Shown piece by piece: positions 4,758 through 12,132 of a stretch of DNA of 64,000 nt; positions within the stretch are counted from its first letter, which is position 1, and each line of letters opens with the position of its first letter. Made by a program: the position numbers and the translations under genes. The DNA comes from a virus. The DNA lies in the IMG/VR virus record IMGVR_UViG_3300036398_001591, positions 18,556-82,555 of that record. The stretch is one strand, 5' to 3'. The notes under the pieces were generated by a model, which saw nothing but the letters and a program-made list of their open reading frames with translations, did no database searches and was not told the origin of the DNA.

Positions 4758-5203
4758 AGTGCCTCCAATACTTGTTTATACGCATTTGCGTGGCGTTCTT
4801 CAACTTTCTTCAATGCAGTGAAACGCTTTTCAGCTTTTTCTAAAATTGCTTTGAATGCTTGTGCATGTTCGTTAGATTCACGACCCTGTTCGTTGAATTC
4901 TTTTACAGCTTCAATGTTTTGTTCAGCTTTAGCAATTCGTTCAAACTGTGGATACATTTCCGTAAACTCATAGGTCTCACCTTCGATAGCAAGTTCTAAG
5001 CATTCTTTAGTAGTTGGTTTACCAACCAACAATTCTAAATGACCCCATGCGTGTTTAATTTCTTGGTCGGCGGTGTGTTCAAAGTGTTTAGCAACTTCCT
5101 CAAAACCTTCTTCACGTGCCAACTTTGCAAAATAGCGATACTTGATATGTGCCATAGACTCACCAGCCAATGCACTCTCAAGATTTTTTAAAGTAATAGA
5201 CAT
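4754..5203 (-). CDS. Rubrerythrin (ferritin-like diiron domain only)
   Basis: 149 residues starting MSITLKN after AAGGAAAAAA, the better ribosome site; a longer reading frame upstream runs through tRNA-Arg and is rejected. Diiron ligands are visible in both helical pairs: E15, then E48-x-x-H51, E94, and E136-x-x-H139. Rubrerythrins reduce hydrogen peroxide to water using reduced rubredoxin. The fused C-terminal rubredoxin domain of classic rubrerythrins is missing and supplied by the next gene. An oxidative-stress role during infection is an inference; iron handling is an alternative. Confidence 0.9.
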   Translation of the reverse strand: MSITLKNLESALAGESMAHIKYRYFAKLAREEGFEEVAKHFEHTADQEIKHAWGHLELLVGKPTTKECLELAIEGETYEFTEMYPQFERIAKAEQNIEAVKEFNEQGRESNEHAQAFKAILEKAEKRFTALKKVEERHANAYKQVLEAL

Positions 5204-5217
5204 TTTTTTCCTTATTT

Positions 5218-5292
5218 TGGTCCGGCGTACAGGAATCGAACCCATATTCGGGGCTTAGAAGACCCCTGTATTATCCATTATACGAACGCCGG
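5218..5292 (-). tRNA. tRNA-Arg (anticodon TCT), separate from the cluster
   Basis: Acceptor CCGGCGT pairs with ACGCCGG, then A and CCA. Anticodon stem GGGGT/GCCCC encloses CTTCTAA, giving TCT (AGA). It lies between the 5298-5582 gene and rubrerythrin, so it is co-transcribed with protein genes. Confidence 0.92.
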
Positions 5293-5297
5293 GAGTT

Positions 5298-5582
5298 TTA
5301 TTTAGTATAATCAATCGTATGAATGAGTTTATCCACGTCCATCCAATGAGAACAGAGTTCAGACTTATCATCTTTCAAACGATTAATCATTTCGGTGACA
5401 CCTTCACGGGTAGTCTCACGCCCCTCGATGATTTGCTCACCGAGAAACTTTTGAGTTACTTCATCGAATTCACGACTGTGTTCAGTCATCACTAATTCGT
5501 CATATGCATGTTCAAGGCTTTCGGCCTCAATTACATACTTATTACGAAAAGTGCTTAGTACATCTATTTCAAATAATGGCAT
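5298..5582 (-). CDS. Conserved hypothetical phage protein
   Basis: 94 residues from ATG 5582 (MPLFEIDVLSTFRNKYVIEA), which follows GAGG at the proper distance; the longer frame has no ribosome site and overlaps the upstream gene. The N-terminal beta-strand pattern followed by EAESLEHAYDEL resembles small phage proteins of unknown function. Acidic, no membrane segment. The start directly follows the stop of the metallophosphoesterase gene. Confidence 0.7.
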   Translation of the reverse strand: MPLFEIDVLSTFRNKYVIEAESLEHAYDELVMTEHSREFDEVTQKFLGEQIIEGRETTREGVTEMINRLKDDKSELCSHWMDVDKLIHTIDYTK

Positions 5583-5583
5583 A

Positions 5584-6486
5584 TTAAACCTCAATAAATT
5601 GGAGTTGGAAATTATCAGCTTGTGCTTCGTAGTTGACATAACCACGTGGATTAGCAACAATACGTGTCGAGCCAATCATATAATCAAAATTATGGTGAGT
5701 GTGACCATGGGTCCACAGTTTGATTTGTGGATGATCCAAAATGAATTCAGACAAGTCTGAACTGTAAGCACCGTTTACCATAACATCATTTTCATATTGC
5801 GGCTTTGTAGATAACTTGGATGGAGCATGATGGCCAACAACAATCCAATTTTTGTCGGAATGTGAACCGATTGCTTCTCCCAATGCAACCAAAGTAGCCT
5901 TATGTTCTCTCACAGATTTTTCTGGAGAAAATTTTCCTGTGCGAGTATGAAACTCTTGACTGACAATGTTATCGTAGTCTGTACTTCCATCTTCTTTGGT
6001 ACCATATACTGGAGATTTAAAATGAACTAACTCATTACTATCTTCAATGATGCGATAATCATTCATGTAACCTTTAATACCATACAAGGTATTTGGATCT
6101 TCTTTGTTCATGTCTGTCCATAATGAAGCACCAAAGATCATCATACCATTGATATCAACGAATTCTTTTTCTAGAATATGAAGATTGACCAGATAACCAA
6201 GGTTAGTACGGAGATTTGTAAGAGACTTAGCAAAATCACCGTGATAATGTTCATGGTTTCCGAGAATGTAAATGACATGAGGAAATCTTGCAGAGCATTC
6301 TTGGAAGAATGTATGAATTTTATTAGACTTATCATTCTCACCTCGGAGGTTATAAGAATCACGGGCAAAGACTTCCTTGGCAATACAAATGTCACCAGAA
6401 AGAATCAACACCTCGGCGTTTTCGGTGTTCTCTAAGGAGATCGTACCGAATTCCAGGTGAACATCAGAACATAGAGCAACTTTCAT
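5584..6486 (-). CDS. Calcineurin-like metallophosphoesterase
   Basis: 300 residues. The full dimetal phosphoesterase motif set is present: CSDVHLE (D8, H10), GD at 31-32, GNHEH at 76-80, GHH at 218-220 and THGHTHH at 259-265. It would hydrolyse a phosphomonoester or phosphodiester in the cytoplasm. It differs from gp47, the Mre11-type nuclease encoded at 16830, in lacking the DNA-nuclease capping region. The substrate cannot be told from sequence. The start is ATG 6486, right after the small membrane ORF. Confidence 0.85.
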   Translation of the reverse strand: MKVALCSDVHLEFGTISLENTENAEVLILSGDICIAKEVFARDSYNLRGENDKSNKIHTFFQECSARFPHVIYILGNHEHYHGDFAKSLTNLRTNLGYLVNLHILEKEFVDINGMMIFGASLWTDMNKEDPNTLYGIKGYMNDYRIIEDSNELVHFKSPVYGTKEDGSTDYDNIVSQEFHTRTGKFSPEKSVREHKATLVALGEAIGSHSDKNWIVVGHHAPSKLSTKPQYENDVMVNGAYSSDLSEFILDHPQIKLWTHGHTHHNFDYMIGSTRIVANPRGYVNYEAQADNFQLQFIEV

Positions 6487-6487
6487 T

Positions 6488-6643
6488 TTAATCTTTCTTC
6501 GTCTTAATACTTAACATACAACCAAGCGCCAACAAAAACCACCAAGGCGACCAATCATAAAATTGAACCAAACAAGCGGTACCAGAAAGTACAGCCAAAT
6601 TATAACACAAAACCATTGCAATGTCAAGCGAATTTTTATTCAT
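6488..6643 (-). CDS. Small membrane protein (51 residues)
   Basis: ORF starting MNKNSLDIAMVLCYNLAVL, with two hydrophobic segments (about residues 7-24 and 31-45) and a basic C-terminus IKTKKD, the layout of a small two-span inner-membrane protein. Its ATG overlaps the upstream stop (TAATG), suggesting coupling. The same DNA contains a perfect sigma-70 promoter (6599-6627), so the region may be selected for both. No family recognised. Confidence 0.5.
   Translation of the reverse strand: MNKNSLDIAMVLCYNLAVLSGTACLVQFYDWSPWWFLLALGCMLSIKTKKD
6599..6627 (-). promoter_or_regulatory. Consensus sigma-70 promoter inside a small ORF
   Basis: Minus strand TTGACA (6627-6622), 17-base spacer, TATAAT (6604-6599): both hexamers and the spacing are ideal. 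It would drive the metallophosphoesterase, the 94-residue protein, tRNA-Arg, rubrerythrin, rubredoxin and further genes. Confidence 0.8.
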
Positions 6644-6837
6644 TATGCTTTGACCTTTTCCAAGGAATCTTTCCGCATATAGTGAATAGTTTGTGTGTTT
6701 GATTGTGAGGGTGGTTGTTTTACAACCGGCAAGAATTCAACACCATCTATTTCTTTAGATGGCCAATGAGAATATGTATAATATACTTCTGTTTGAGAAA
6801 TTCTATTACGCATTTTAATTGGGTTATACATTTTCAT
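6643..6837 (-). CDS. Conserved small phage protein
   Basis: 64 residues. The core HWPSKEIDGVEFLPVVKQPP followed by MRKDSLEKV near the C-terminus is a recurring pattern in small proteins of T4-like and other phages; function unknown. The start ATG 6837 overlaps the stop of the upstream membrane ORF (ATGA), which decides it over the ATG two codons later. Soluble, basic C-terminus. Confidence 0.65.
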   Translation of the reverse strand: MKMYNPIKMRNRISQTEVYYTYSHWPSKEIDGVEFLPVVKQPPSQSNTQTIHYMRKDSLEKVKA

Positions 6838-6959
6838 AATCTAATCAGCATAATCAAAAAACAAACGGCAAGGATTCCAAAAGTAAATGTCCGACCCAAT
6901 AGTGCGCCTAGGAATGCACCTAAAACAAAAAGACTATATGAGGATAAGAAGATTTCCAT
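6834..6959 (-). CDS. Small membrane protein (41 residues)
   Basis: ORF MEIFLSSYSLFVLG...FLIMLIRL, almost wholly hydrophobic: a span with a GxxxGxxxG pattern (GAFLGALLG, 14-22) and a second span at 26-41. It ends with a 4-base overlap into the next gene. Its ATG lies immediately after a perfect 10-bp hairpin (6960-6992), so no free ribosome site is seen. Function unknown; small phage membrane proteins can act in lysis timing or host takeover, but nothing here proves it. Confidence 0.5.
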   Translation of the reverse strand: MEIFLSSYSLFVLGAFLGALLGRTFTFGILAVCFLIMLIRL

Positions 6960-6992
6960 GTTAGAATCCAAGTTACTTACAAGGATTCTAAC
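6960..6992 (-). promoter_or_regulatory. Perfect 10-bp hairpin abutting a start codon
   Basis: Transcript GTTAGAATCC, 13-base loop, GGATTCTAAC, directly followed by ATG of the 41-residue ORF. It sits 10 bases after the hsp20 stop. With no U-run it is not a standard terminator. It could block translation or trim the hsp20 mRNA end. Confidence 0.65.
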
Positions 6993-7001
6993 AAACTCAC
7001 G

Positions 7002-7472
7002 TTACTTTGTCAAGACTTCTGTTGTATTTTTGCTACAACCAATCTCAATTTTACGTGGTTTCTTTTCTTCTGGAATGATGTTTACCAGATTGATGACCAA
7101 TAAACCGTCAACGATATCAGCATCCTTAACAACAACGGTGTCGGATAGTACAAACTTATGGGAAAAATCTCTTGTACCGATACCACGGTGTAGATACTTA
7201 TCAGAGGTTCTTGTGGTCTTGATTGCTCCATTCACATAAAGTTTTCCACCTTCCGAAGTGATTTCGATTTCATCACGCTTGAAGCCAGAAACGGCAATTT
7301 CAATCGTGTAATGCTCATCATCTTCTTTAAGAATGTTGTACGGTGGATAGCTTTGAACCTTAGCACCTTGACCGAGAAGATTGTCGAATTCCTCGAAAGT
7401 GCTTAGTAGTCGGTCGAAACCAACGGTAGAAGGAAGCAAAGATTTGCCGTATGGCAATGATAGATGTGTCAT
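7002..7472 (-). CDS. Small heat-shock protein (Hsp20/IbpA type)
   Basis: 156 residues with an alpha-crystallin domain at about 45-140: strands around YTIEIAVSGFKRDEI and the closing G-x-L region VDGLLVINLV (121-130), then a short C-terminal tail with an I-x-I motif (KIEIG). It is an ATP-independent holdase that binds unfolding proteins; Hsp20 genes are frequent in cyanophages and related T4-like phages. ATG 7472 follows AGGAG. A late-type promoter octamer lies 150 bases upstream and the leader is structured, so expression may be late or temperature dependent. Confidence 0.93.
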   Translation of the reverse strand: MTHLSLPYGKSLLPSTVGFDRLLSTFEEFDNLLGQGAKVQSYPPYNILKEDDEHYTIEIAVSGFKRDEIEITSEGGKLYVNGAIKTTRTSDKYLHRGIGTRDFSHKFVLSDTVVVKDADIVDGLLVINLVNIIPEEKKPRKIEIGCSKNTTEVLTK

Positions 7473-7620
7473 AGTTTTCTCCTAAAAGCGAGTTAATTAA
7501 AATTACTACCCCGAAGGCATAGTAGTCCTGCTTACTTAATACAGGGTCAACTAACGGGTGACAGTGCAATTGCCCGGACGCCTTTTACCGTAGCATCAAA
7601 CAGCCCTAAGGTGGGCTCTT
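7473..7620 (-). promoter_or_regulatory. Structured leader of hsp20
   Basis: 148 bases without an ORF. In the transcript ACTAC, a TATG bulge and CC pair across a TTCG loop with GG and GTAGT (7526-7505). CTCGCTTTTAGGAG follows, holding the ribosome site near a UCGCU sequence that resembles the UYGCU motif of ROSE RNA thermometers, though only three base pairs with the AGGAG region are visible. On the plus strand AGCCC-TAAGGT-GGGCT-CTTTTT (7602-7624) resembles a terminator for antisense transcription. Confidence 0.45.
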
Positions 7621-7621
7621 T

Positions 7622-8035
7622 TTATTTATCCAAGGATTGTGGTTTTTTGCTACCAATGTTATACTTTGGTACAAGTTGCCAATCGTTCTTCTCTTTGTGA
7701 GACAGAATCTTAATCTGAGATAAAGAGACTGTTGGCTCCACAGTCTGGTCTTTTTTGACAATCTTAATGAGTTCCCAATCTTCTAATAGGTTGGCTACCG
7801 TATTTCTCCGAGCAATATCGTTCTCGGTCAAATCCGTTGGTTTACCATCCAAAGAAAAAAGTTCTTTAAAATGCACGATGTAATACTTACCTTGCTTATG
7901 TAGAATGTGGCAAGATTGGTAAAGTATTTTTTCTTTTTTGGATGCAACACCAATGCGTGTAAGAGTTTCACGTACTTTTAAAAAGTCGTCTTTTTCACCT
8001 AGTGTCACCTCCACCATATCTTCTATTTTAATCAT
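7622..8035 (-). CDS. regA: RegA translational repressor
   Basis: 137 residues, close to T4 RegA (122). Recognisable T4 RegA stretches are FLKVRETLTRIGVA, YQSCHILHKQGKYYIVHFKE, LLEDWELIKIV and LVPKYNIG near the C-terminus. RegA binds ribosome-binding regions of early phage mRNAs, including its own and the clamp and clamp-loader messages, and shuts off their translation. It follows gp62 with a TAATG overlap, the same gene order (45-44-62-regA) as in T4. Confidence 0.95.
   Translation of the reverse strand: MIKIEDMVEVTLGEKDDFLKVRETLTRIGVASKKEKILYQSCHILHKQGKYYIVHFKELFSLDGKPTDLTENDIARRNTVANLLEDWELIKIVKKDQTVEPTVSLSQIKILSHKEKNDWQLVPKYNIGSKKPQSLDK
7623..7630 (-). promoter_or_regulatory. Candidate late promoter for hsp20
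   Basis: Minus strand GATAAATA, one base from the T4 late consensus TATAAATA, overlapping the regA stop codon. The identical octamer precedes two late genes (42331, 46082). Confidence 0.45.
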
Positions 8036-8418
8036 TATTTCTTCACTCCGCCTTTATCTAGTTTTTCTTTTATCAAAGCGATTTGTTCATCCGATAGAAT
8101 ACGTAATGCTTCTTTGGCCTTTTCGTTGGAATAACCAAAGTATTCTTTAACACACTCTAAATCCTTAACCGCTGCCTGTTTTTGCCAGGCGTGAAACTTG
8201 CGTTTCATAGGTCTAATTGTATTTAGAAGATATTGGAATTGTAAAGTTTCTGGTAGATGATGATTCATATTCAACTCATTTACATATAAAATGCAATCGA
8301 GTTGATATGAGAGTGAACGATTAATAAGAAAGGGTTTATATGATTTGAAATCTAATTCTTCATCAGAAAACTTATTTCTTTTGTTTAGAATTACTTCAAC
8401 AAAATCAAATGGACTCAT
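8035..8418 (-). CDS. 62: Clamp-loader small subunit gp62
   Basis: 127 residues, shorter than T4 gp62 (187). The N-terminal region has the gp62 pattern KPFLINRSLSYQLDCILYVNE, followed by a helix ending in RPMKRKFHAWQK. With four gp44 ATPase subunits it forms the loader that places the gp45 clamp on primer-template DNA. It sits between gp44 and RegA as in T4. Assignment rests on the N-terminal motif plus gene order. Confidence 0.9.
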   Translation of the reverse strand: MSPFDFVEVILNKRNKFSDEELDFKSYKPFLINRSLSYQLDCILYVNELNMNHHLPETLQFQYLLNTIRPMKRKFHAWQKQAAVKDLECVKEYFGYSNEKAKEALRILSDEQIALIKEKLDKGGVKK

Positions 8419-8425
8419 ATCATTC

Positions 8426-9364
8426 TCACTTAAAAGAACAATCAGCCATCAATTCTGTTAAGAATGCCATCAGATTAATCTCTTGGTCTGCAACAAATGC
8501 AGACTGATACTGATATTTTGCAAGATGTAAAACTGCTTGAGGAATACTATCTGGTGTCATAACATCATAGAGAGACTCATAAATCTTCCTGAAAATGGAA
8601 GCAGAATCAGAATCAATGTTATTGATAACCCACTTTCGAGCCAGACCAAAGTCTTTCTCTTTTACAGCTTTAATCAAATCTGAAATTTGTAGGTCGGACA
8701 CAGACGCAAGAATGCCCTTGTCAATCGTACCTCCAACAGAATAACGCTGTAGTTCATTGAGAACACGGCGGTTATCTGGAAAGTGTTTTGTAATGACTGA
8801 GGCAACAACTTGCTTATCATATACAATGTTCTCTTGTTCAAGAATCCATTCCACACGTTTGAAGAACTGTGCGGCCATCTTTGCTTTTTGACCATTCTGA
8901 ATCTTAAATTCAACCACAGAACAACGAGAGTGCAGTGGATCAATGATACGATTCTTGAAGTTACAAGTAAAGATGAAAGAACAGTTAATTGCGAATTCTT
9001 CCATAGCACCACGAAGTGCAGGCTGTGTGGAATTGGGATTTAGGTAATCTGCTTCATCGATAATGATGACCTTGCGGCCACCAGAAAGACTCATTGATGA
9101 GGCATAATTTTTGATTTTGTTACGGAATGTGTCAATGCCGCTTTCGTCCGACCCGTTGATGACGATGTAATCACACCCGACTTCTTCACATAGTGCTTTT
9201 GCGATTGTAGTTTTGCCAACCCCTGCGGATCCAGCAAGTAACAAATTTGGGATTTCTTTTCTGTTGACATATTCCTGAAACGTAGATTTAATAGAATCCG
9301 GAAGAATACAGTCCTCGATTTTATGAGGACGATACTTTTCCACCCATAACATTTGTTCGCTCAT
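8426..9364 (-). CDS. 44: Clamp-loader ATPase gp44
   Basis: 312 residues (T4: 319). AAA+ ATPase with Walker A GSAGVGKTT at 45-53, Walker B VIIIDEADYL at about 99-108, and SRC arginine finger at 146-148. It opens the gp45 ring and loads it on DNA in complex with gp62. ATG 9364 follows GGAGAATTTGA. The C-terminal helical domain is full length. Confidence 0.96.
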   Translation of the reverse strand: MSEQMLWVEKYRPHKIEDCILPDSIKSTFQEYVNRKEIPNLLLAGSAGVGKTTIAKALCEEVGCDYIVINGSDESGIDTFRNKIKNYASSMSLSGGRKVIIIDEADYLNPNSTQPALRGAMEEFAINCSFIFTCNFKNRIIDPLHSRCSVVEFKIQNGQKAKMAAQFFKRVEWILEQENIVYDKQVVASVITKHFPDNRRVLNELQRYSVGGTIDKGILASVSDLQISDLIKAVKEKDFGLARKWVINNIDSDSASIFRKIYESLYDVMTPDSIPQAVLHLAKYQYQSAFVADQEINLMAFLTELMADCSFK

Positions 9365-9387
9365 TCAAATTCTCCATAATATAATAA

Positions 9388-9648
9388 TTAAAAGGGAGAG
9401 CCATCATGCCACTCCCAACCTAAACATAGTTTCATCATTGTTCTATGAAACCAGTTTGGTTTTTTCTCCAAAGAAACACTGAGACCACCGTTTCCGCCGA
9501 TTCGATAAGAGCCTTCATATTTTGGCACTATGGTGAAACTGTATGGATCATTCACGTGAATGTTTGTGTATGTCCAAGAATTTGCGAATGTCCAAGAATT
9601 TTCAAGTGTAGATTCGGATATTTCTATGGTCGAGTTTGCTTCAATCAT
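9388..9648 (-). CDS. Conserved hypothetical protein
   Basis: 86 residues. The C-terminal stretch KPNWFHRTMMKLCLGWEWHDG is a pattern that recurs in small proteins of T4-like phages near replication genes; the N-terminus is rich in Ser/Thr and Asn. No membrane segment or catalytic motif. The start overlaps the stop of the DsbA-like gene by 4 bases. Function unknown. Confidence 0.65.
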   Translation of the reverse strand: MIEANSTIEISESTLENSWTFANSWTYTNIHVNDPYSFTIVPKYEGSYRIGGNGGLSVSLEKKPNWFHRTMMKLCLGWEWHDGSPF

Positions 9649-9920
9649 TTTGTTTCAGTCATTCCAATATAAAGTGCTTCAAACTCATTATCTTCAGTAA
9701 CTTCTTCTTGGAAAGATTGTTTGTGATGCGTCTTTGCCATACGGCGAAGAACCTTTTTTGGAATTTTAAAGTTATCATAGAGTGCATCGATAACGTCTTT
9801 GATAGCTTCTTTGTGTGAATCAATTACCGACATTTCATTTGAAATTTCAGAAAGAGCATCACGAATAGATTTTAGTTGGTTCTCATCAAAAGAACCATAG
9901 AGGGTAGTCACCGCAGTCAT
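9645..9920 (-). CDS. dsbA: DsbA-like dsDNA-binding transcription modulator
   Basis: 91 residues (T4 DsbA: 89). The central part SHKEAIKDVIDALYDNFKIP followed by LRRMAKTHHKQ and an acidic end with LY aligns by eye with the T4 DsbA pattern (helical, YHKQ-type segment, acidic tail). T4 DsbA binds dsDNA near late promoters. It lies between gp45 and gp44. The match is by pattern only, so a generic small helical protein remains possible. Confidence 0.55.
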   Translation of the reverse strand: MTAVTTLYGSFDENQLKSIRDALSEISNEMSVIDSHKEAIKDVIDALYDNFKIPKKVLRRMAKTHHKQSFQEEVTEDNEFEALYIGMTETK

Positions 9921-9922
9921 AA

Positions 9923-10606
9923 TTATTCTCCGTACTTAGAACCAGTTTCAGTAGTCACCCAATATTCAACAGGAACAGTTGTGTTCTTGAAATGACCGAT
10001 ACCTTTAGAAGCAATAGTAACTTCATATGCACCATGAACAAAACGCAGGTTTTCAGTAGCAAAGACCATACGATACTTTGTGCCGTTACCTGCCACATTT
10101 AGTGTTGTTGAGTTGACATGTGATGCATCATCTTTTGCATCAAAAGTTTCGATTGTGCAGGTTTCACCATTAGAAACAAAAGCAATGTTAGGAGAACCAA
10201 GTGCTGATGCAACTTTAGAAATCCATTCTAGGTCTTGTGCATCAAGTGAGAATTTAATCTCTGCATTTTCCATAGAGATAGTCTTATCAGGCGGAACAAG
10301 AATAGTTTCTTTAGCCGCTTTGCGGTACTTGGTGCTAGAACGACCACCAAGGCCTTTGATGACAATGTTCTTTTCTTCAACTTCAATTTCAGGTTGTGCA
10401 TCACGTGCTAGTGTGAGAGTGCCCAAGAAATTGTTGAGGTCGTGAATGCCAAATTCCGATTCGAACGTGTCGGTCAATTCTGCTCTCGCAAGAATGTTTT
10501 TTTGTTTAGAGATGGTTTCAATAACATTACCCGGCTTAACATAGATACCCTCATTAATCGTGGCAAAGTTTTTAAAAATACTCATTGTATTTGTGGAAAG
10601 TTTCAT
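9923..10606 (-). CDS. 45: Sliding clamp gp45
   Basis: 227 residues (T4: 228). It begins MKLSTNTMSIFKNFATINEG, the gp45 pattern, with the two-domain clamp length preserved. The trimeric ring tethers the polymerase and, in T4, activates late transcription through gp55 and gp33. ATG 10606 follows AAGGAG, a strong ribosome site. A full set of partners (44, 62, 55) is encoded nearby. Confidence 0.95.
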   Translation of the reverse strand: MKLSTNTMSIFKNFATINEGIYVKPGNVIETISKQKNILARAELTDTFESEFGIHDLNNFLGTLTLARDAQPEIEVEEKNIVIKGLGGRSSTKYRKAAKETILVPPDKTISMENAEIKFSLDAQDLEWISKVASALGSPNIAFVSNGETCTIETFDAKDDASHVNSTTLNVAGNGTKYRMVFATENLRFVHGAYEVTIASKGIGHFKNTTVPVEYWVTTETGSKYGE

Positions 10607-10617
10607 AACAATACTCC

Positions 10618-11268
10618 TTAAGTAGGTTCACGAATTATATCAGTTCCGAAGGAACTAATCAAGCAATTCTTCAATTTTTTCTTTAAGTCTTCCAGACTTC
10701 CATCGTTGTCGATGGTGTGGTCAATATCACCACCAACCCATCTCCATTCCGATTCATGTACACCAGATTGGTTAATCATAAATGCTTCAGCTTTGTGGTC
10801 ATCACGATTTGCTTTTGCCGCAATTTCATACCAATGTGGTGTGATGCCACGTTTAATTTCAATTAATGTGCCACCGTGTTTGTTGATAAAAGAAATTTCA
10901 TTCTGAAATCTAACATCAGTGATAACAAAATTTTGTTCGGGTGCGTTGTCAATGTAGTTTTTCAACTTAATCACCCAAAAATCTTTATGAAATACATCAC
11001 GACCAACTTCTGTACCCATTAATTGTAAAGCATAACGGGGGGTGAATTCTTTTCCGAATTCGTATGACCAGAAATCGTCCGGCTTTTCTCGCCATTCACG
11101 GGAATGTTGTGTATCACCTTCCAATAAATGACGAGGCCAACCAAACATTTCTGCTGTAACATCCTTAACTCCTTTTGCAAAGGATACAGGTGTGAAACCC
11201 ATATCTTTAAGGATGTCACCTGCCGTACCTTTACCTGAACCAATAAATCCAAGTAAACCTACGATCAT
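10618..11268 (-). CDS. 1: Deoxynucleoside monophosphate kinase (gp1-like)
   Basis: 216 residues. P-loop GFIGSGKGT at 7-15, lid-type basic region (SREWREKP, about 57-64), and VITDVRFQNE, a motif typical of phage dNMP kinases. It phosphorylates dNMPs to dNDPs for phage DNA synthesis. It lies directly upstream of gp45's gene in the same transcript; the start overlaps the glycosyltransferase stop. Confidence 0.9.
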   Translation of the reverse strand: MIVGLLGFIGSGKGTAGDILKDMGFTPVSFAKGVKDVTAEMFGWPRHLLEGDTQHSREWREKPDDFWSYEFGKEFTPRYALQLMGTEVGRDVFHKDFWVIKLKNYIDNAPEQNFVITDVRFQNEISFINKHGGTLIEIKRGITPHWYEIAAKANRDDHKAEAFMINQSGVHESEWRWVGGDIDHTIDNDGSLEDLKKKLKNCLISSFGTDIIREPT

Positions 11269-12065
11269 TACATTTCTCCGACAAAGTTCGCAACGGCAGG
11301 CATGTCACCTTGAAAATGGTAAGTACCAATGTGTTGTGTACGCATCCATGGGCATAGCCAGATTTGACCACCCATATTACGCCACCATTGGCAGAACATG
11401 TAATCTTCGGAGAGATAACGCTCCGACTTTGGATCAATCACGGTATCAAAGTATGCATGAATGTAGCGTGAACCATCAAAGTGTGCTTGACCAACGTGGT
11501 CTGGCTTGTACTTGAGATGTGGATATTGTTCTGCAAATTTAGGGAACACTTCACGCTTAATCATCATAAAACCGGTACCGATTTCCATGACTTCAAGTGG
11601 TTCAGACACAGAGAATTGTGCGGTACCCTTAACTGGGTTGAAAACATAATCACCAGTAACTTTTTCGAGGACATGTGGTTCAATGTCGGGATGCATTTGA
11701 ACTGCCTTCTTGACGTTACCCCATTTGATAGCCTTCTTAGGATAAGGACCACCAATAACATCTTTATCTAGTGCCAACAATGCAATCACATCTTGTGGAT
11801 TGAAGTTGATATCAGAATCGATAAACAACATATGTGTACAATCAGAACGATTTAGGAATTCATCCACCAAATAGTTCCTTGCACGTGTAATCAAAGACTC
11901 ATTGAACAAGAATGAGAACTTGACTTCGATACCATATTGAATACACATACCTTGTAGATCAAGACATGCCTTCATATAGAGTCCATGGTTTTGCCCACCA
12001 TACATCGGTGTGGCTACAAACAACTTATGTTTTCTAAGTTCGTCTGTTTTAATTTGAATTTCCAT
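11268..12065 (-). CDS. GT-A fold glycosyltransferase
   Basis: 265 residues. ATPMYGGQ near the N-terminus, then LFIDSDINF with the metal-binding DSD at 83-85, and a later SEDYMFCQWW segment acting as the acceptor-side acidic motif. Related proteins are common in T4-like cyanophages. No membrane segment. Placed among replication genes, it may modify phage DNA bases or host glycans; the acceptor is unknown. ATG 12065 follows GGAGCACAA, inside the tail of the terminator at 12079. Confidence 0.8.
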   Translation of the reverse strand: MEIQIKTDELRKHKLFVATPMYGGQNHGLYMKACLDLQGMCIQYGIEVKFSFLFNESLITRARNYLVDEFLNRSDCTHMLFIDSDINFNPQDVIALLALDKDVIGGPYPKKAIKWGNVKKAVQMHPDIEPHVLEKVTGDYVFNPVKGTAQFSVSEPLEVMEIGTGFMMIKREVFPKFAEQYPHLKYKPDHVGQAHFDGSRYIHAYFDTVIDPKSERYLSEDYMFCQWWRNMGGQIWLCPWMRTQHIGTYHFQGDMPAVANFVGEM

Positions 12066-12078
12066 TTGTGCTCCAAAA

Positions 12079-12117
12079 ATAAAAAAAAGGAGAGACCATT
12101 AAAAAATGGTACTCTCC
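12079..12117 (-). terminator. Strong rho-independent terminator
   Basis: Minus strand GGAGAGTACCATT-TTTT-AATGGTCTCTCC followed by TTTTTTTT. It lies between the winged-helix gene and the glycosyltransferase gene and would end most transcripts from the promoter at 12455. Confidence 0.9.
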
Positions 12118-12132
12118 AGTATCAAACCAAAA

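Noticed and set aside
5204-5245. Longer N-terminus for rubrerythrin (MGSIPVRRTKIRKK)
   Set aside because: This extension lies mainly inside tRNA-Arg; the ATG at 5203 has its own AAGGA ribosome site and gives a normal rubrerythrin N-terminus.
7540-7610. Possible additional tRNA in the hsp20 leader (GGGTGACAG-type sequence)
   Set aside because: It resembles a tRNA T-arm/acceptor fragment at first sight, but no closed acceptor stem, T-loop consensus or anticodon arm can be drawn.
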